A DNA stretch of 64,000 bases, from assembly GCA_035499295.1 (NCBI GenBank), contig DATJZG010000150.1, positions 1 to 64,000 on the forward strand. Reading direction: 5' to 3'. This stretch comes from DATJZG01 sp035499295 (GTDB lineage: Bacteria > Myxococcota > Myxococcia > Myxococcales > Anaeromyxobacteraceae). Position numbers and translations under genes: made by a program. Position 1 is the stretch's first letter. The number at the start of each line of letters is the position of its first letter. Shown here piece by piece: positions 25,433 to 34,642 of the stretch. A model generated the notes under the pieces. The model had not been told where the DNA came from and did no database searches. It was given only the letters and a program-made list of their open reading frames with translations.

Positions 25433-26309
25433 AGCGCAGGCGGTAGACCGACTCCGGGTCCACGTAGAGCCCTCCCACCTTGGTCCCGAAGTGCAGGTGC
25501 GGGCCGGTGACGCGCCCGGTCCGCCCCACCCGGCCGAGGAGTTGCCCGCGCCGCACCCGGTCCCCGGCGTGGGCGTCGAAGCGGGAGAGGTGGAAGTAGA
25601 CGGTGAAGAGGCCGGCCCCGTGCGACACCACGACCGTGTTGCCGGAGGCGTAGCAGTCGCGGGCGAGGACCACGAGCCCGTCGTTCGCCGCCGCGACCGG
25701 CGCCCCCACCTCGCCGGCGAAGTCGGTGCCGAAGTGCTGGGACTGCTTCTTCCCGTTGAAGAGGCGCCTCTCCCCGAAGGCGGCGGTCACCTCCGAGTCG
25801 CGCGGGCGGGAGAAGGGCTCCTCGAAGAGCGGCGGCCCGAAGGGCTGCTCGTAGGCGGCGTTGAAGGCGGCCTGGTCGAGCTCCATCCGCCTCTTCTGCG
25901 CGGGGGAGGGGTTCAGGTAGCGGGGCGCCACCTTGAGGCGGCTCTCGGGGAAGCGGGGCTCCACCACCTCGGCCTGGGCGCGCAGCGGGGCGGAGCTGCC
26001 CGCGAGCGAGACCTCGACCGTGAGCGTGCCCGGCTCGAGCTCGACCGGCAGGGCCGCCAACGCCTGGTACCCGCCCGCCACCGGGAAGAAGCGCAGCTCG
26101 CGGCCGGCCACCGCGGCGGAGGGCGGGGAAGGGCTCCCCTGCACGGTGACGAGGAGCGCGTCCCCCGGCCGGAGGCGATCCGGGTCCACCCGCACGGTGG
26201 GGGCGGCGGCGACGGGGAGGGCGGGCTCGTCCGCCGCGGGCGCGGCGCGCGAGGGCGGCGCCACCACCGTGGCGACGATCGCGAGGGCGAGGTATTCATG
26301 TCGCGCCAT
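25410..26309 (-). CDS. Exported M23 (LytM-type) peptidase
   Basis: A 299-residue envelope peptidase. An N-terminal signal (EYLALAIVATVVAPPSRAA) precedes a beta-rich region (about 40-130) and the M23 domain. The zinc ligands are in QHFGTDFAG and HLHFGTKV, with YFHLSRFDAHAGDRV between. It likely cuts peptidoglycan cross-links or regulates an amidase. Its ATG at 26309 shares two bases with the divergent hisC ATG; an alternative ATG at 26321 lies slightly upstream. Confidence 0.88.
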   Translation of the reverse strand: MARHEYLALAIVATVVAPPSRAAPAADEPALPVAAAPTVRVDPDRLRPGDALLVTVQGSPSPPSAAVAGRELRFFPVAGGYQALAALPVELEPGTLTVEVSLAGSSAPLRAQAEVVEPRFPESRLKVAPRYLNPSPAQKRRMELDQAAFNAAYEQPFGPPLFEEPFSRPRDSEVTAAFGERRLFNGKKQSQHFGTDFAGEVGAPVAAANDGLVVLARDCYASGNTVVVSHGAGLFTVYFHLSRFDAHAGDRVRRGQLLGRVGRTGRVTGPHLHFGTKVGGLYVDPESVYRLRFSARGSP

Positions 26310-27351
26310 GGAAGCCTTCAAGCCGCACCTGTCGGGACTCTCCGCCTACCCCTACAAGAAGGTGGAAGCGCCCATCAAGCTCGACCAGAACGAGAGCCCC
26401 TGGGACCTCCCCGCCGACCTGAAGGAGCGGGCCCTCTCGCGGATGCGGGAGACCCCGTGGAACCGATACCCCGACATGCACGCGGAAGCCGTGCGCGCCC
26501 TCGTCGCCCGCCACCAGGACTGGCCCGAGGAAGGAGTGGTGGTGGCCCCGGGGTCGAACTTCCTCGTGCTCGCCCTGGCTCTCGCCGCGAACCGCGTCCT
26601 CGACACCGTTCCCTCCTTCGCCTTCTACGAGGGGGCGGCCCGCCTCGCCGGGACGCCCTTCGAGGCGGTCCCGCTCAGCGAGGGGTTCGGGCTGCCGGCG
26701 GAGGCGCTCCTCGCGCGGATGGGCGCGCCCGCGGGCGTCCTCTTCCTCGCCGTGCCGCACGCTCCCACCGGCGCGCTCTTCCCCGAGGCGGAGGTTCGGC
26801 GGCTCGCCGAGCGGGCCCGGGAGAAGGGCTGGCTCTTCGCCGTCGACGAGGCCTACTTCCAGTTCTCCGGCACCGACCACCGCGGGCTCGCGCGAGAGAA
26901 TCCCTCGGTCGTGCTCCTGCGCACCTTCTCCAAGGCCTTCGGGCTCGGCGGGGTGCGCGCGGGCTACCTGCTCGCCCGGCCGGAGGTGGCGGGGAAGCTC
27001 CAGGCCATGCTCCCCCCCTTCGACGTCCCCGCCCACACCGCCGCGGTTCTCGCCACGGTTCTCGAGGCGCCGGAGCGGGCCCGGGAGGCGGCAGCGCGCC
27101 TCGTCGCCGAGCGGGACCGCATGATCGCCGCGCTCGGGCGCCACCCGAGCTGGGTCGCGCACCCGAGCCGGGCGAACTTCTTCCTGGTGCGCACACCCGA
27201 TGCCGAGGCGGCGTGGAAGGGGCTCCTCGAGGCTGGCGTGCTGGTGCGGCGCCAGGATCACCTCCCGGGCCTCAAAGGATGCCTGCGCGTTTCGGTGGGC
27301 ACGCCCGCCGAGAACGACGCCTTCCTCAAGGCCGCGGCGGCGCTCCGGTAG
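26308..27351 (+). CDS. hisC: Histidinol-phosphate aminotransferase HisC
   Basis: A 347-residue class-I/II PLP aminotransferase. The opening LSAYPYKKVEAPIKLDQNESPWDLP is characteristic of HisC. The PLP Lys is in RTFSKAFGLGGVRAGY, and VPHAPTGALFP and VDEAYFQFS form the cofactor site. It converts histidinol phosphate and 2-oxoglutarate to imidazole-acetol phosphate and glutamate in reverse flow of histidine synthesis. No other his genes are adjacent, so it could also serve aromatic substrates. Confidence 0.92.
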   Translation: MEAFKPHLSGLSAYPYKKVEAPIKLDQNESPWDLPADLKERALSRMRETPWNRYPDMHAEAVRALVARHQDWPEEGVVVAPGSNFLVLALALAANRVLDTVPSFAFYEGAARLAGTPFEAVPLSEGFGLPAEALLARMGAPAGVLFLAVPHAPTGALFPEAEVRRLAERAREKGWLFAVDEAYFQFSGTDHRGLARENPSVVLLRTFSKAFGLGGVRAGYLLARPEVAGKLQAMLPPFDVPAHTAAVLATVLEAPERAREAAARLVAERDRMIAALGRHPSWVAHPSRANFFLVRTPDAEAAWKGLLEAGVLVRRQDHLPGLKGCLRVSVGTPAENDAFLKAAAALR

Positions 27352-27727
27352 GCGCTGGCAGGACGGCTCGGTCTCCTCGCGAGCGTTGGTCGGTCGGCTG
27401 TCGAAAGATCGAGGGCGGACCAGGTCCACGAGTCGCCTTGGCATTGCACTGCGCCTTCCGCCCCAACGGGGTGCCTTAGCGCGTGTCTTGGGGGTGAAGC
27501 ACGCTGCGTGAATAGCCCCAGTCAGGACTAGGCCCCTGAGTGATTTCACGCACTTTCGGGTGATATGCGCTGCAAGATGCTCGCAACAAATTCAAATAGT
27601 TAAGACCTTATCCCATCGCTCCGAGTCAAGGTGCGCTCCGTGCATGCGCGAACCCACACCTTTGATACTTGGTCATCTTGTCCCATACGGGGCGCTCGGG
27701 TGGGGCCACCGAGCCGGGGGAGATTAC
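27352..27727. other. Regulatory-looking gap before the cytochrome gene
   Basis: 376 bases without a gene. The middle part (about 27530-27700) is noticeably richer in A and T than the surroundings, as a promoter region would be. A TTGGCA box at 27438 followed by TGC resembles half of a sigma-54 promoter but has the wrong spacing. SD-like GGGGGA precedes the next ATG. Confidence 0.45.
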
Positions 27728-30604
27728 ATGCGCCGCGCCGTCGTCCTGTCCTGCGTTGTTGCAATTCTTGCCGCCTGTAGCAGCAAGGGGAAACCCACGG
27801 TCTCCGCGGACCAACTCCGAAACAAGATGCTCGCGAATCTGGGGACCCAGCCGGCCGGCACCACGGTCCTCTTCCTCAACATCTCCGGGGTGAGCCTGGG
27901 GTCGGTGAGCACGAACCCTCCCCTGTCGTGGACCTGTGACAGCGCGGGCGATTCCTGCGGCGTCTACGCGACTCCAGGCATCGCGGTCACGTTCACCGCG
28001 AGCCCCAACAGCAACGCGGTCTTCACGAGCTGGGGCGGCCAGTGCAGCGGCAACGGAGCCTGCGCGATCACGACGAGCGGGGTGCAGTCGGTGCTCGCCG
28101 TCTTCCAGCCGCACACGGTGACCGCCGTCCTCTCCGGCCTCGGAAGCGGGTCGGTGACCTCCAGCTACGGGACGCCGGCGTGCGGCGGCGGCCAGTGCGT
28201 CCTCACCCTCCCGAGCTCCGGCGCTCCCGCGAACGTGACGCTCACGGCCGCGCCGGCGTCGAACTCGTACTTCGCCGGGTGGTACGGCGCCAACTGCGGC
28301 GGGACGGGCACCTGCACGGTCCCGACGGGCCAGGCTCAGATGGTGAACGCCGTCTTCCAGACGAACCAGACCGCCATCACGGTCTGGGTCCCGGGCACGC
28401 CCGTCCTCGGGGACGGGGGCGGCGGGACCATCAATGCGACCGGCACCCTCGAGTCAAGCTGTTCCTTCGTAGGGGCCACCACCTGCACCTTCCACGTGAA
28501 CACGAACCAGCTGCCGGTGAGCGTGACGCTCTCCGCGACGCCGAACAACTACTCGGCGTTCACCGGTTGGGGCGGCGAGTGCTCGGGCACCGCTCCGTGC
28601 ACGCTCAACATCACGCAGCCCACGAACGTCACTGCGGTGTTCCTGGCCTACGAGCTCGGCGTGAACGTGTACGGCTACGGATCGGTGAGCTCGAGCCCCG
28701 GTCTCGTCAGCTGCTCCGACAAGACCACGCCCTGCACGATCGACTTCGCGACGGGCTCCCCGCCCACGCTCACCCTCACGGCGACGCCGGCGCCGAACTA
28801 CACCTTCCTCGGGTGGTCGGGCGCGTGCACCGGGACCGGAACCTGCCAGATTTCGACCACCACCCCTTCGAACTCCGTTTCCGCCTTCTTCCAGATAGCG
28901 ATACCCGCGAACGGGTCGGCGCCCATCATCCAGTTCTTCGCGGCGAACCCGAGCTCCATCCCGAACGGCGGGGTGACGACCCTCAGCTGGATCGTGGCGG
29001 GGGCGACGACGCTCAACCTCGCCTACGGCAGCATCAGCACCCCCGTCTACGCCTCGCCCATGACGGTCAAGCCCACGTTCCTGTCGAGCTCGGTCACGTT
29101 CACCCTCACCGCGACGAACGCGAACGGCACGAGCACGAAGCAGGCCATCGTCACCCTGGCGCTTCCCCCGACGGCGCAGACCTACAACCATCAACCGCCA
29201 TGGACGTGGGTCGACCCGACGCTCACCCAGCAGTGCCAGAACATGGTCCAAGTCGGCGGGAACCACGCCTGCGGCGGCGACATGTCGTTCTACATGCCCC
29301 TCAACTGCACCCAGTGCCACGGCAACGGGAGCGACTTCACGCCGGACGGCGGCCCCTCCAGCGTCTCCTGCGCGGCCTGCCACCTGAACGCCTTCGCGAG
29401 CACCACCTGCGGCGGCTTCGGCGTGGCGAGCCCTTGCTCCTGCGACCTCTGCCACACGCCCGCGCAGATCACGAACAAGATGGGGACGACCACCTCCCAG
29501 AGCTCCTGCACCCTCTGTCACGGGGACGCGACCATTTCGAACACCGCCATCAACGCCGCGCCCGGCCGGGACACCCTCGGCAACACGTCCACGAGCGCCC
29601 CGTTCGTGGGCGCCCACGCGGCGCACCTGAATGCGGGTGTCCTGAGCCAGGCCATCGCCTGCACCGAGTGCCATACGGTGCCCCCGAGTGGCGACACGAC
29701 CCACTTCAGCACCTTCCCGTCGCCGGTCGCCTTCAACTGGGGCCCCCTCGCTTCCTCCGCCGGTGTGACCCCGAGCTGGAACGGCGTTGCCTACACCTGC
29801 ACGAACTACTGCCACGGCGCGACGCTCAGCGGCGGCACCCTCACCAAGCCGACCTGGACGGTGGTGAACGGGACCCAGGCTGCCTGCGGCACCTGCCACG
29901 GAGCCCCGCCGCCGTCTCCGCACCCTGCGGCGACGCTCGCGCAGTGCCACGGGTGCCACTCCGGCACCGTCAACTCCGACGGCACCATCAACGTCGCCGG
30001 CGGCCTGCACGTCGACGGGGTCGTCGAGATCACCGGCGGGACCTGCACGAGCTGCCACGGCAACTCGAACATCTCGCAGTTCCCCCTCGACGCGGCGCCG
30101 CCCTACGACACCCTCGGCAACTCGGCCACGTCGGCTCCTGGCGTCGGGGCCCACCAGATCCATCTCGTGAACACCGACCTGCGATCGAGCCCGATCGCCT
30201 GCACCGAGTGCCACGTCGTGCCGGGCGACACCACGCACTCGACCGAGCCGCTCAACCTGACCTGGGGGCTTCTCGCGTCCGCGTGCATCACGACGAACTG
30301 CACGCCCGGGCCTTCCTTCAACACGGCAACGCTGCAGTGCACGAACTACTGCCACGGTTCGAACCTCGGTGCCGGAGGCTCGAACACGAATCCGCAGTGG
30401 AACAAGGTGGATGGCACCCAGGCCGCCTGCGGCACCTGCCACGGCCTCCCGCCGCCCCCGAGCACGGGCCACGTCCAGCTGAACGGGTGCGGATTCTGCC
30501 ACTGCGGGTACACGACGGGCGCCTACGCCGGCATGCCCATCAACTCGACCACGGTGAATCTCCAGCAGCACATGGACGCCAACGTCGAGGTGGAGTGCGA
30601 GTGA
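27728..30604 (+). CDS. Multiheme c-type cytochrome lipoprotein with bacterial repeats
   Basis: A 958-residue outer-surface protein. Signal and lipobox are at the N-terminus (VVAILAACSS), which is why I start at 27728. Four repeats follow (about residues 75-390), each with an FxxWxGxC core and a Cys pair, like InlB-type 'bacterial repeat' modules, then one Ig-like domain. The C-terminal 470 residues carry 13 heme-type motifs: 11 CxxCH (CTQCH, CAACH, CDLCH, CTLCH, CTECH twice, CGTCH twice, CHGCH, CTSCH, CGFCH) and two CTNYCH (CxxxCH). The layout recalls Geobacter CxxxxCH/CxxCH proteins. It probably carries electrons at or outside the outer membrane. Confidence 0.9.
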   Translation: MRRAVVLSCVVAILAACSSKGKPTVSADQLRNKMLANLGTQPAGTTVLFLNISGVSLGSVSTNPPLSWTCDSAGDSCGVYATPGIAVTFTASPNSNAVFTSWGGQCSGNGACAITTSGVQSVLAVFQPHTVTAVLSGLGSGSVTSSYGTPACGGGQCVLTLPSSGAPANVTLTAAPASNSYFAGWYGANCGGTGTCTVPTGQAQMVNAVFQTNQTAITVWVPGTPVLGDGGGGTINATGTLESSCSFVGATTCTFHVNTNQLPVSVTLSATPNNYSAFTGWGGECSGTAPCTLNITQPTNVTAVFLAYELGVNVYGYGSVSSSPGLVSCSDKTTPCTIDFATGSPPTLTLTATPAPNYTFLGWSGACTGTGTCQISTTTPSNSVSAFFQIAIPANGSAPIIQFFAANPSSIPNGGVTTLSWIVAGATTLNLAYGSISTPVYASPMTVKPTFLSSSVTFTLTATNANGTSTKQAIVTLALPPTAQTYNHQPPWTWVDPTLTQQCQNMVQVGGNHACGGDMSFYMPLNCTQCHGNGSDFTPDGGPSSVSCAACHLNAFASTTCGGFGVASPCSCDLCHTPAQITNKMGTTTSQSSCTLCHGDATISNTAINAAPGRDTLGNTSTSAPFVGAHAAHLNAGVLSQAIACTECHTVPPSGDTTHFSTFPSPVAFNWGPLASSAGVTPSWNGVAYTCTNYCHGATLSGGTLTKPTWTVVNGTQAACGTCHGAPPPSPHPAATLAQCHGCHSGTVNSDGTINVAGGLHVDGVVEITGGTCTSCHGNSNISQFPLDAAPPYDTLGNSATSAPGVGAHQIHLVNTDLRSSPIACTECHVVPGDTTHSTEPLNLTWGLLASACITTNCTPGPSFNTATLQCTNYCHGSNLGAGGSNTNPQWNKVDGTQAACGTCHGLPPPPSTGHVQLNGCGFCHCGYTTGAYAGMPINSTTVNLQQHMDANVEVECE

Positions 30605-30836
30605 CGGCGCGCCCGTCCCGCCACCGCCCCGCCTTGAGCCAGCTCGAAGGGGGGCTGTGGGCGATCTCCCGAGCCGGCTCGCATGAGGGGTAGCCTGGGG
30701 CACGTCGAGCACCGCTGCCGGCGGAGCTCCACGCGCCGGCCCCCGAGGCGGGCGGGCATCCTCTGCGCCGGAGCCGGGTCCGTCGACCCGGGGGCGCGTC
30801 TGTCCTAAGATGGGGATGGGGCAGGAGGGGCAACGG

Positions 30837-31265
30837 ATGGCCATCCCGTGGACTCCGGCGCTGGCGATCGGCGTCCCGGAGATCGACCAGCAGCACCAGG
30901 AGCTCTTCGCCCGCATCGAGCGGCTCGTGGCCGGCGTGGTGCGGGGGGATCGGGCGCAGGTCGAGCAGCTCCTCGACTTCCTCGGCCACTACGTCGAGAA
31001 GCACTTCGGAGCCGAGGAGCGCTGGATGATCCGCAGCGCCTACCCGAGCTACATGCGCCACAAGGCGGAGCACGAGCGGTTCATCCGCGACTACGAGCGC
31101 ATGCGGCTCGAGTACCAGGACAAGGGCCCGAGCGCGCTCGTGGGGATGCGGATGAACAACTGGATCGGGGAGTGGCTGCGGGGCCACATCAGCCACTCCG
31201 ACATGGAGTTCGGCCGCTTCCTCGCGACCAAGCTCTCGGCGGACGAGCTCGCCGGAGGGGAGTAG
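30837..31265 (+). CDS. Bacteriohemerythrin
   Basis: A 142-residue four-helix O2-binding di-iron protein. Ligand motifs are in order: IDQQHQELF, HYVEKHFGAEE, YMRHKAEHERF and HISHSDMEF. The ATG at 30837 follows GGAGGGG at good spacing and starts with the family's usual IPWTPALAIGV. It may store, deliver or scavenge oxygen in a cell using anaerobic metalloenzymes, matching its position next to the multiheme cytochrome. Confidence 0.93.
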   Translation: MAIPWTPALAIGVPEIDQQHQELFARIERLVAGVVRGDRAQVEQLLDFLGHYVEKHFGAEERWMIRSAYPSYMRHKAEHERFIRDYERMRLEYQDKGPSALVGMRMNNWIGEWLRGHISHSDMEFGRFLATKLSADELAGGE

Positions 31266-31497
31266 GGAGCTCGCCCCCCGGGGGGGGCCGCGGGCGGCGC
31301 GCCGAGGCGGAGACCGCCCGCTCCCGCTCGGGCTGCGCCGGGCCGGAGGGCCGAGGCGGCAGAGACCCGGGCTGTGGCGGGGAGCCGCGGACGCGCGCCC
31401 CCGGTTCCCGAGGCGGAAGGGCCCGCGCTCTGCGAGCGGGGGTCTTCGCACGGGGCGGCGCGCTCCGACCACTGTCCCCCGTTGGCGGGAGCCGGTC

Positions 31498-31701
31498 CTA
31501 GTGCTCGACCTTGAAGCCGATGCGGACGGTCACCTGGAACTCCGACACCTTCCCGCTCTTGATGGCGCCTCGGACCTCGGCCACCTCGAACCAGCTCATG
31601 TTGCGGACGGTCTTCCCGGCCTCGGCCACGGCCGCCCGGATGGCTTCCGCGACGCTCTCCGAAGACGTTCCGACGACCTCGATCTTCTTGTAGGCGGCCA
31701 T
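31498..31701 (-). CDS. Dodecin (flavin-binding)
   Basis: A 67-residue flavin-storage protein that assembles into a hollow dodecamer. Family features are YKKIEVVGTSSESVAEAIRAA, the Trp-containing NMSWFEVAEVRG flavin site, and FQVTVRIGFKVE. SD GAAAGGAG lies upstream of the ATG. It converges with the bacteriohemerythrin gene. Confidence 0.95.
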   Translation of the reverse strand: MAAYKKIEVVGTSSESVAEAIRAAVAEAGKTVRNMSWFEVAEVRGAIKSGKVSEFQVTVRIGFKVEH

Positions 31702-31820
31702 GGTGTCGAAGCTCCTTTCGATGAGGGACGGGTTGTAAACGCGAGGTGGGTAGATGTAAACACGAAGTCACGCCGCGCGTCGACGAGCGCGCGCCGCCGC
31801 GCCGCGACGCGGCGCGCTAC

Positions 31821-31850
31821 TTGACTCTCGGGGCCCCAAATCGGTAGTTA
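31821..31850 (+). promoter_or_regulatory. Putative sigma-70 promoter of the ceramide operon
   Basis: TTGACT and TAGTTA separated by 18 bases, about 43 bases before the serine palmitoyltransferase ATG. Position and local AT-content support it. Confidence 0.5.
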
Positions 31851-31892
31851 AGGCCCGTCCGGAGGACTGTCGGAGCCGGGACGCGAGGGAAG

Positions 31893-33431
31893 ATGGCCGA
31901 TCTATTCGATAAATGTGCCGGATGGAAGGACGCCCAGGTCCTCAAGCTGGCGGGCCACTACCCCTACTACCGGATCATCGGGGAGACCAACGGAACCGAG
32001 GTCGTGGTCGACGGCAAACGTCTCATCATGGCCTGTTCCAACAACTACCTGGGCCTCGCGAACGACCCCCGGGTGAAGGAGGCGGCCGCGGAGGCCGCCC
32101 GGACCTGGGGGGCGTCCACCTGCGGCTCCCGGCTCCTGAACGGCACCCTCACGCTCCACGACGAGCTCGACCACCGCCTGGCCAGCTACCTCGGCAAGGA
32201 GGCGGCGGTCGTCTTCTCCACCGGCTTCCAGACGAACGTGGGGACCATCGGCTCGCTCGTCCTGCGCCACGACCTCATCTTCGCCGACCGGATGGTCCAC
32301 GCCTCCCTGGTGGAGGGCATGCACGCCGCCTACGGGGAGACGAAGCGCTTTCGCCACAACAACATGGAGGACCTGGAGCGGCTGCTCGCCAACTCCGATC
32401 CCGACGCCGGGAAGCTCATCGTCGTCGACGGCGTCTATTCCATGGAGGGGGACCTCGCCAACCTGCCGAGAATCGTGGAGCTGAAGAAGAAGTACGGCGC
32501 CCGGCTCATGGTGGACGAGGCCCACGGCTTCGGCGTCATGGGGCCGGGCGGGCGCGGGACGGGAGAGCACTTCGGGGTCCACGGGGACGTGGACCTCATC
32601 ATGACCACCTTCTCGAAGTCGCTCGCCTCCATCGGAGGGGTGATCGCCGGGCGGGCGGACGTGGTGAACTGGATCCGCCACAAGGCCCGGGCGCTCGTCT
32701 TCAGCGCCTCCATGACCCCCCCGGCGGCGGCCGCGGCCCTGAAGGCGCTCGAGATCATCGAGAAGGAGCCCGAGCGGCGCGAGAGGCTCTGGAACATCTC
32801 CGAGCGCGTCCACCGGGAGCTGCGCGGGCTCGGGTTCGACACCACCCCCTCGGTCTCCCCCGTCGTCCCGGTGGTGATCGGCGACCAGGCCCTGTGCTTC
32901 AAGTTCTGGCGCCGCCTCACGGACCTCGGCCTGTTCGCGAGCCCGGTGGTGCGCCCGGCGGTCGAGAAGGAACTCGTCCGGACCGTCTTCATGGCCACCC
33001 ACACCGACGAGCACATCGACCGGGCGCTGGAGATGTTCCAGGCGGCCGGCCGCGACCTCGGCATCATCCCCTACGAGCGCCCCCACACCCGCGTCGAGGT
33101 GAAGATGGCCCGCCCGGGGGTCACCGGCTTCTTCTCCTCCCACGACGCCGACACGACCGCGCCGGGCATCCAGGACGGCGGGGGCCGGCTCGAGATCGCC
33201 GACGTCCTCTTCGAGGAGGGGGCCCCCTGGGCACAGCGGCTCTCCAACGCAGCCGAGATGATCACCTGGAAGGCCGTCAACGCCGGCCCCGAGGACCTGA
33301 AGCAGCTGAAGGAGCTGCCGGTGCGCCTGTGGGAGAAGCGGCGCCAGATCCCGACGCTCCTCCTCTCCGCCGGCATGAACCTCATGTCGCGGCGCCGCGA
33401 CAACGGCGCCTCCTCCGAGCGCGACGCCTAA
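31893..33431 (+). CDS. spt: Serine palmitoyltransferase-like PLP enzyme
   Basis: Alpha-oxoamine synthase family; with the next two genes it fits serine palmitoyltransferase, which joins serine and acyl-CoA to 3-ketosphinganine. Motifs include NNYLGLANDPRV, TGFQTNVGT, VDEAHGFGVMG and the PLP Lys in TTFSKSLASIGG. The conserved catalytic part ends near residue 405. About 105 further residues (from RPHTRVEVKMARPG) are not found in ordinary family members; they may bind the partner protein or membrane. At 512 residues it is clearly longer than the usual 400. Confidence 0.87.
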   Translation: MADLFDKCAGWKDAQVLKLAGHYPYYRIIGETNGTEVVVDGKRLIMACSNNYLGLANDPRVKEAAAEAARTWGASTCGSRLLNGTLTLHDELDHRLASYLGKEAAVVFSTGFQTNVGTIGSLVLRHDLIFADRMVHASLVEGMHAAYGETKRFRHNNMEDLERLLANSDPDAGKLIVVDGVYSMEGDLANLPRIVELKKKYGARLMVDEAHGFGVMGPGGRGTGEHFGVHGDVDLIMTTFSKSLASIGGVIAGRADVVNWIRHKARALVFSASMTPPAAAAALKALEIIEKEPERRERLWNISERVHRELRGLGFDTTPSVSPVVPVVIGDQALCFKFWRRLTDLGLFASPVVRPAVEKELVRTVFMATHTDEHIDRALEMFQAAGRDLGIIPYERPHTRVEVKMARPGVTGFFSSHDADTTAPGIQDGGGRLEIADVLFEEGAPWAQRLSNAAEMITWKAVNAGPEDLKQLKELPVRLWEKRRQIPTLLLSAGMNLMSRRRDNGASSERDA

Positions 33432-33458
33432 CCCGCCGCCCACCCCAGGACGCCCACC

Positions 33459-34640
33459 ATGACCAGGCCTGTCGCCGTCCCCCGGATCGCCGAGGTCGCC
33501 CAGCCCGCCAAGGACGTGGAGGTGTCGCTGGTCGCCACGGGCCTCGAGAAGGACCGCTTCATCCGCTTTCAGTGGGAGATGTACGGGAACGACCCGTTCT
33601 GGGTACCGCCGCTCCTCATGGAGCGCCACGAGTTCCTCGACGCCCGGAAGAACCCCTTCTACCGCCACGCCGAGGTGGCGCTCTTCCTCGCCACCCGCGA
33701 CGGGAAGGTGGTGGGGCGCATCGCCGCCGTCGAGGACCGGAACTACAACGCCTTCCACGGCTCCAAGGTCGCCTACTTCGGACTCTTCGAGTGCATCGAC
33801 GACGTGGGGGTGGCGGCCGCCCTGCTCGCCGCCGCCCGCAACTGGGCCCGCTGGCGGGGGCTGCGCCAGCTCATCGGCCCGATGAGCCTCTCCACCAACT
33901 ACGACTGCGGCCTCCTCGTGGAGGGGTTCGACTCGTCGCCCTACGTGATGACGGGCTACAACCCGCCCTACTACCGGGAGCTCCTCGAGGCCTGCGGGCT
34001 CAAGAAGGCGAAGGACCTCTACGCCTTCGAGCGCTCCGCCAAGATCCCCCCGCCGGAGCGCTACGTCCGCGTCGCCGACAAGATCCGGTCGCACGAGGGC
34101 ATCACGGTGCGCGCGCTCGACCTCGAGGACTTCGACAACGAGGTGGGGCGCATCAAGGCCGTCTACAACTCGGCCTGGGAGAAGAACTGGGGCTTCGTGC
34201 CCATGACCGACGCCGAGTTCGACAAGCTGGCGAAGGACCTGCGCCCGCTCGTGGTGCCGGACCTGGCGCTCATCGCCGAGAGCCACGGCGAGCCCATCGC
34301 CTTCTCCCTCACCATCCCGGACATCAACCAGGCCTTCAAGAAGGTGGGCGGGCGGCTCACCAGCTACGGCCTCCCCATCGGGCTCGCGAAGCTCCTCTGG
34401 TACCAGAAGCGCATCACCAAGGTTCGGCTCATGGCGCTCGGCATCAAGGAGGGCTGGCGGCGCCGCGGGATCGACGCGGTGCTCATCGTCGAGACCATCC
34501 GGCGCGCCGACCAGCTCGGCTACGAGGGCGGAGAGGTGAGCTGGACGCTCGAGGACAACGACCTCGTCAACCGGGCCATCGAGGCCGCCGGGAGCCGGCG
34601 CTCCAAGGTCTACCGGATCTACGAGACCGCCGTCGAGTAA
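33459..34640 (+). CDS. Bacterial ceramide synthase-like GNAT acyltransferase
   Basis: A 393-residue protein of GNAT type. Features are DPFWVPPLLMERHEFLD near the N-terminus, GKVVGRIAAVEDRNYN, GPMSLSTNYDCGLLVEGFD, and the acyl-CoA-type turn GIKEGWRRRGIDAVLI. This resembles the Caulobacter bacterial ceramide synthase (bCerS), which N-acylates 3-ketosphinganine. The assignment rests on fold, length and the gene order spt - acyltransferase - reductase. It starts 27 bases after spt. Confidence 0.75.
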   Translation: MTRPVAVPRIAEVAQPAKDVEVSLVATGLEKDRFIRFQWEMYGNDPFWVPPLLMERHEFLDARKNPFYRHAEVALFLATRDGKVVGRIAAVEDRNYNAFHGSKVAYFGLFECIDDVGVAAALLAAARNWARWRGLRQLIGPMSLSTNYDCGLLVEGFDSSPYVMTGYNPPYYRELLEACGLKKAKDLYAFERSAKIPPPERYVRVADKIRSHEGITVRALDLEDFDNEVGRIKAVYNSAWEKNWGFVPMTDAEFDKLAKDLRPLVVPDLALIAESHGEPIAFSLTIPDINQAFKKVGGRLTSYGLPIGLAKLLWYQKRITKVRLMALGIKEGWRRRGIDAVLIVETIRRADQLGYEGGEVSWTLEDNDLVNRAIEAAGSRRSKVYRIYETAVE

Positions 34641-34642
34641 CC

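Noticed and set aside
27438..27454. Possible sigma-54 promoter (TTGGCA followed by TGC) before the cytochrome gene
   Set aside because: The spacing between GG and GC is nine, not ten bases, and it is about 270 bases upstream of the start codon.
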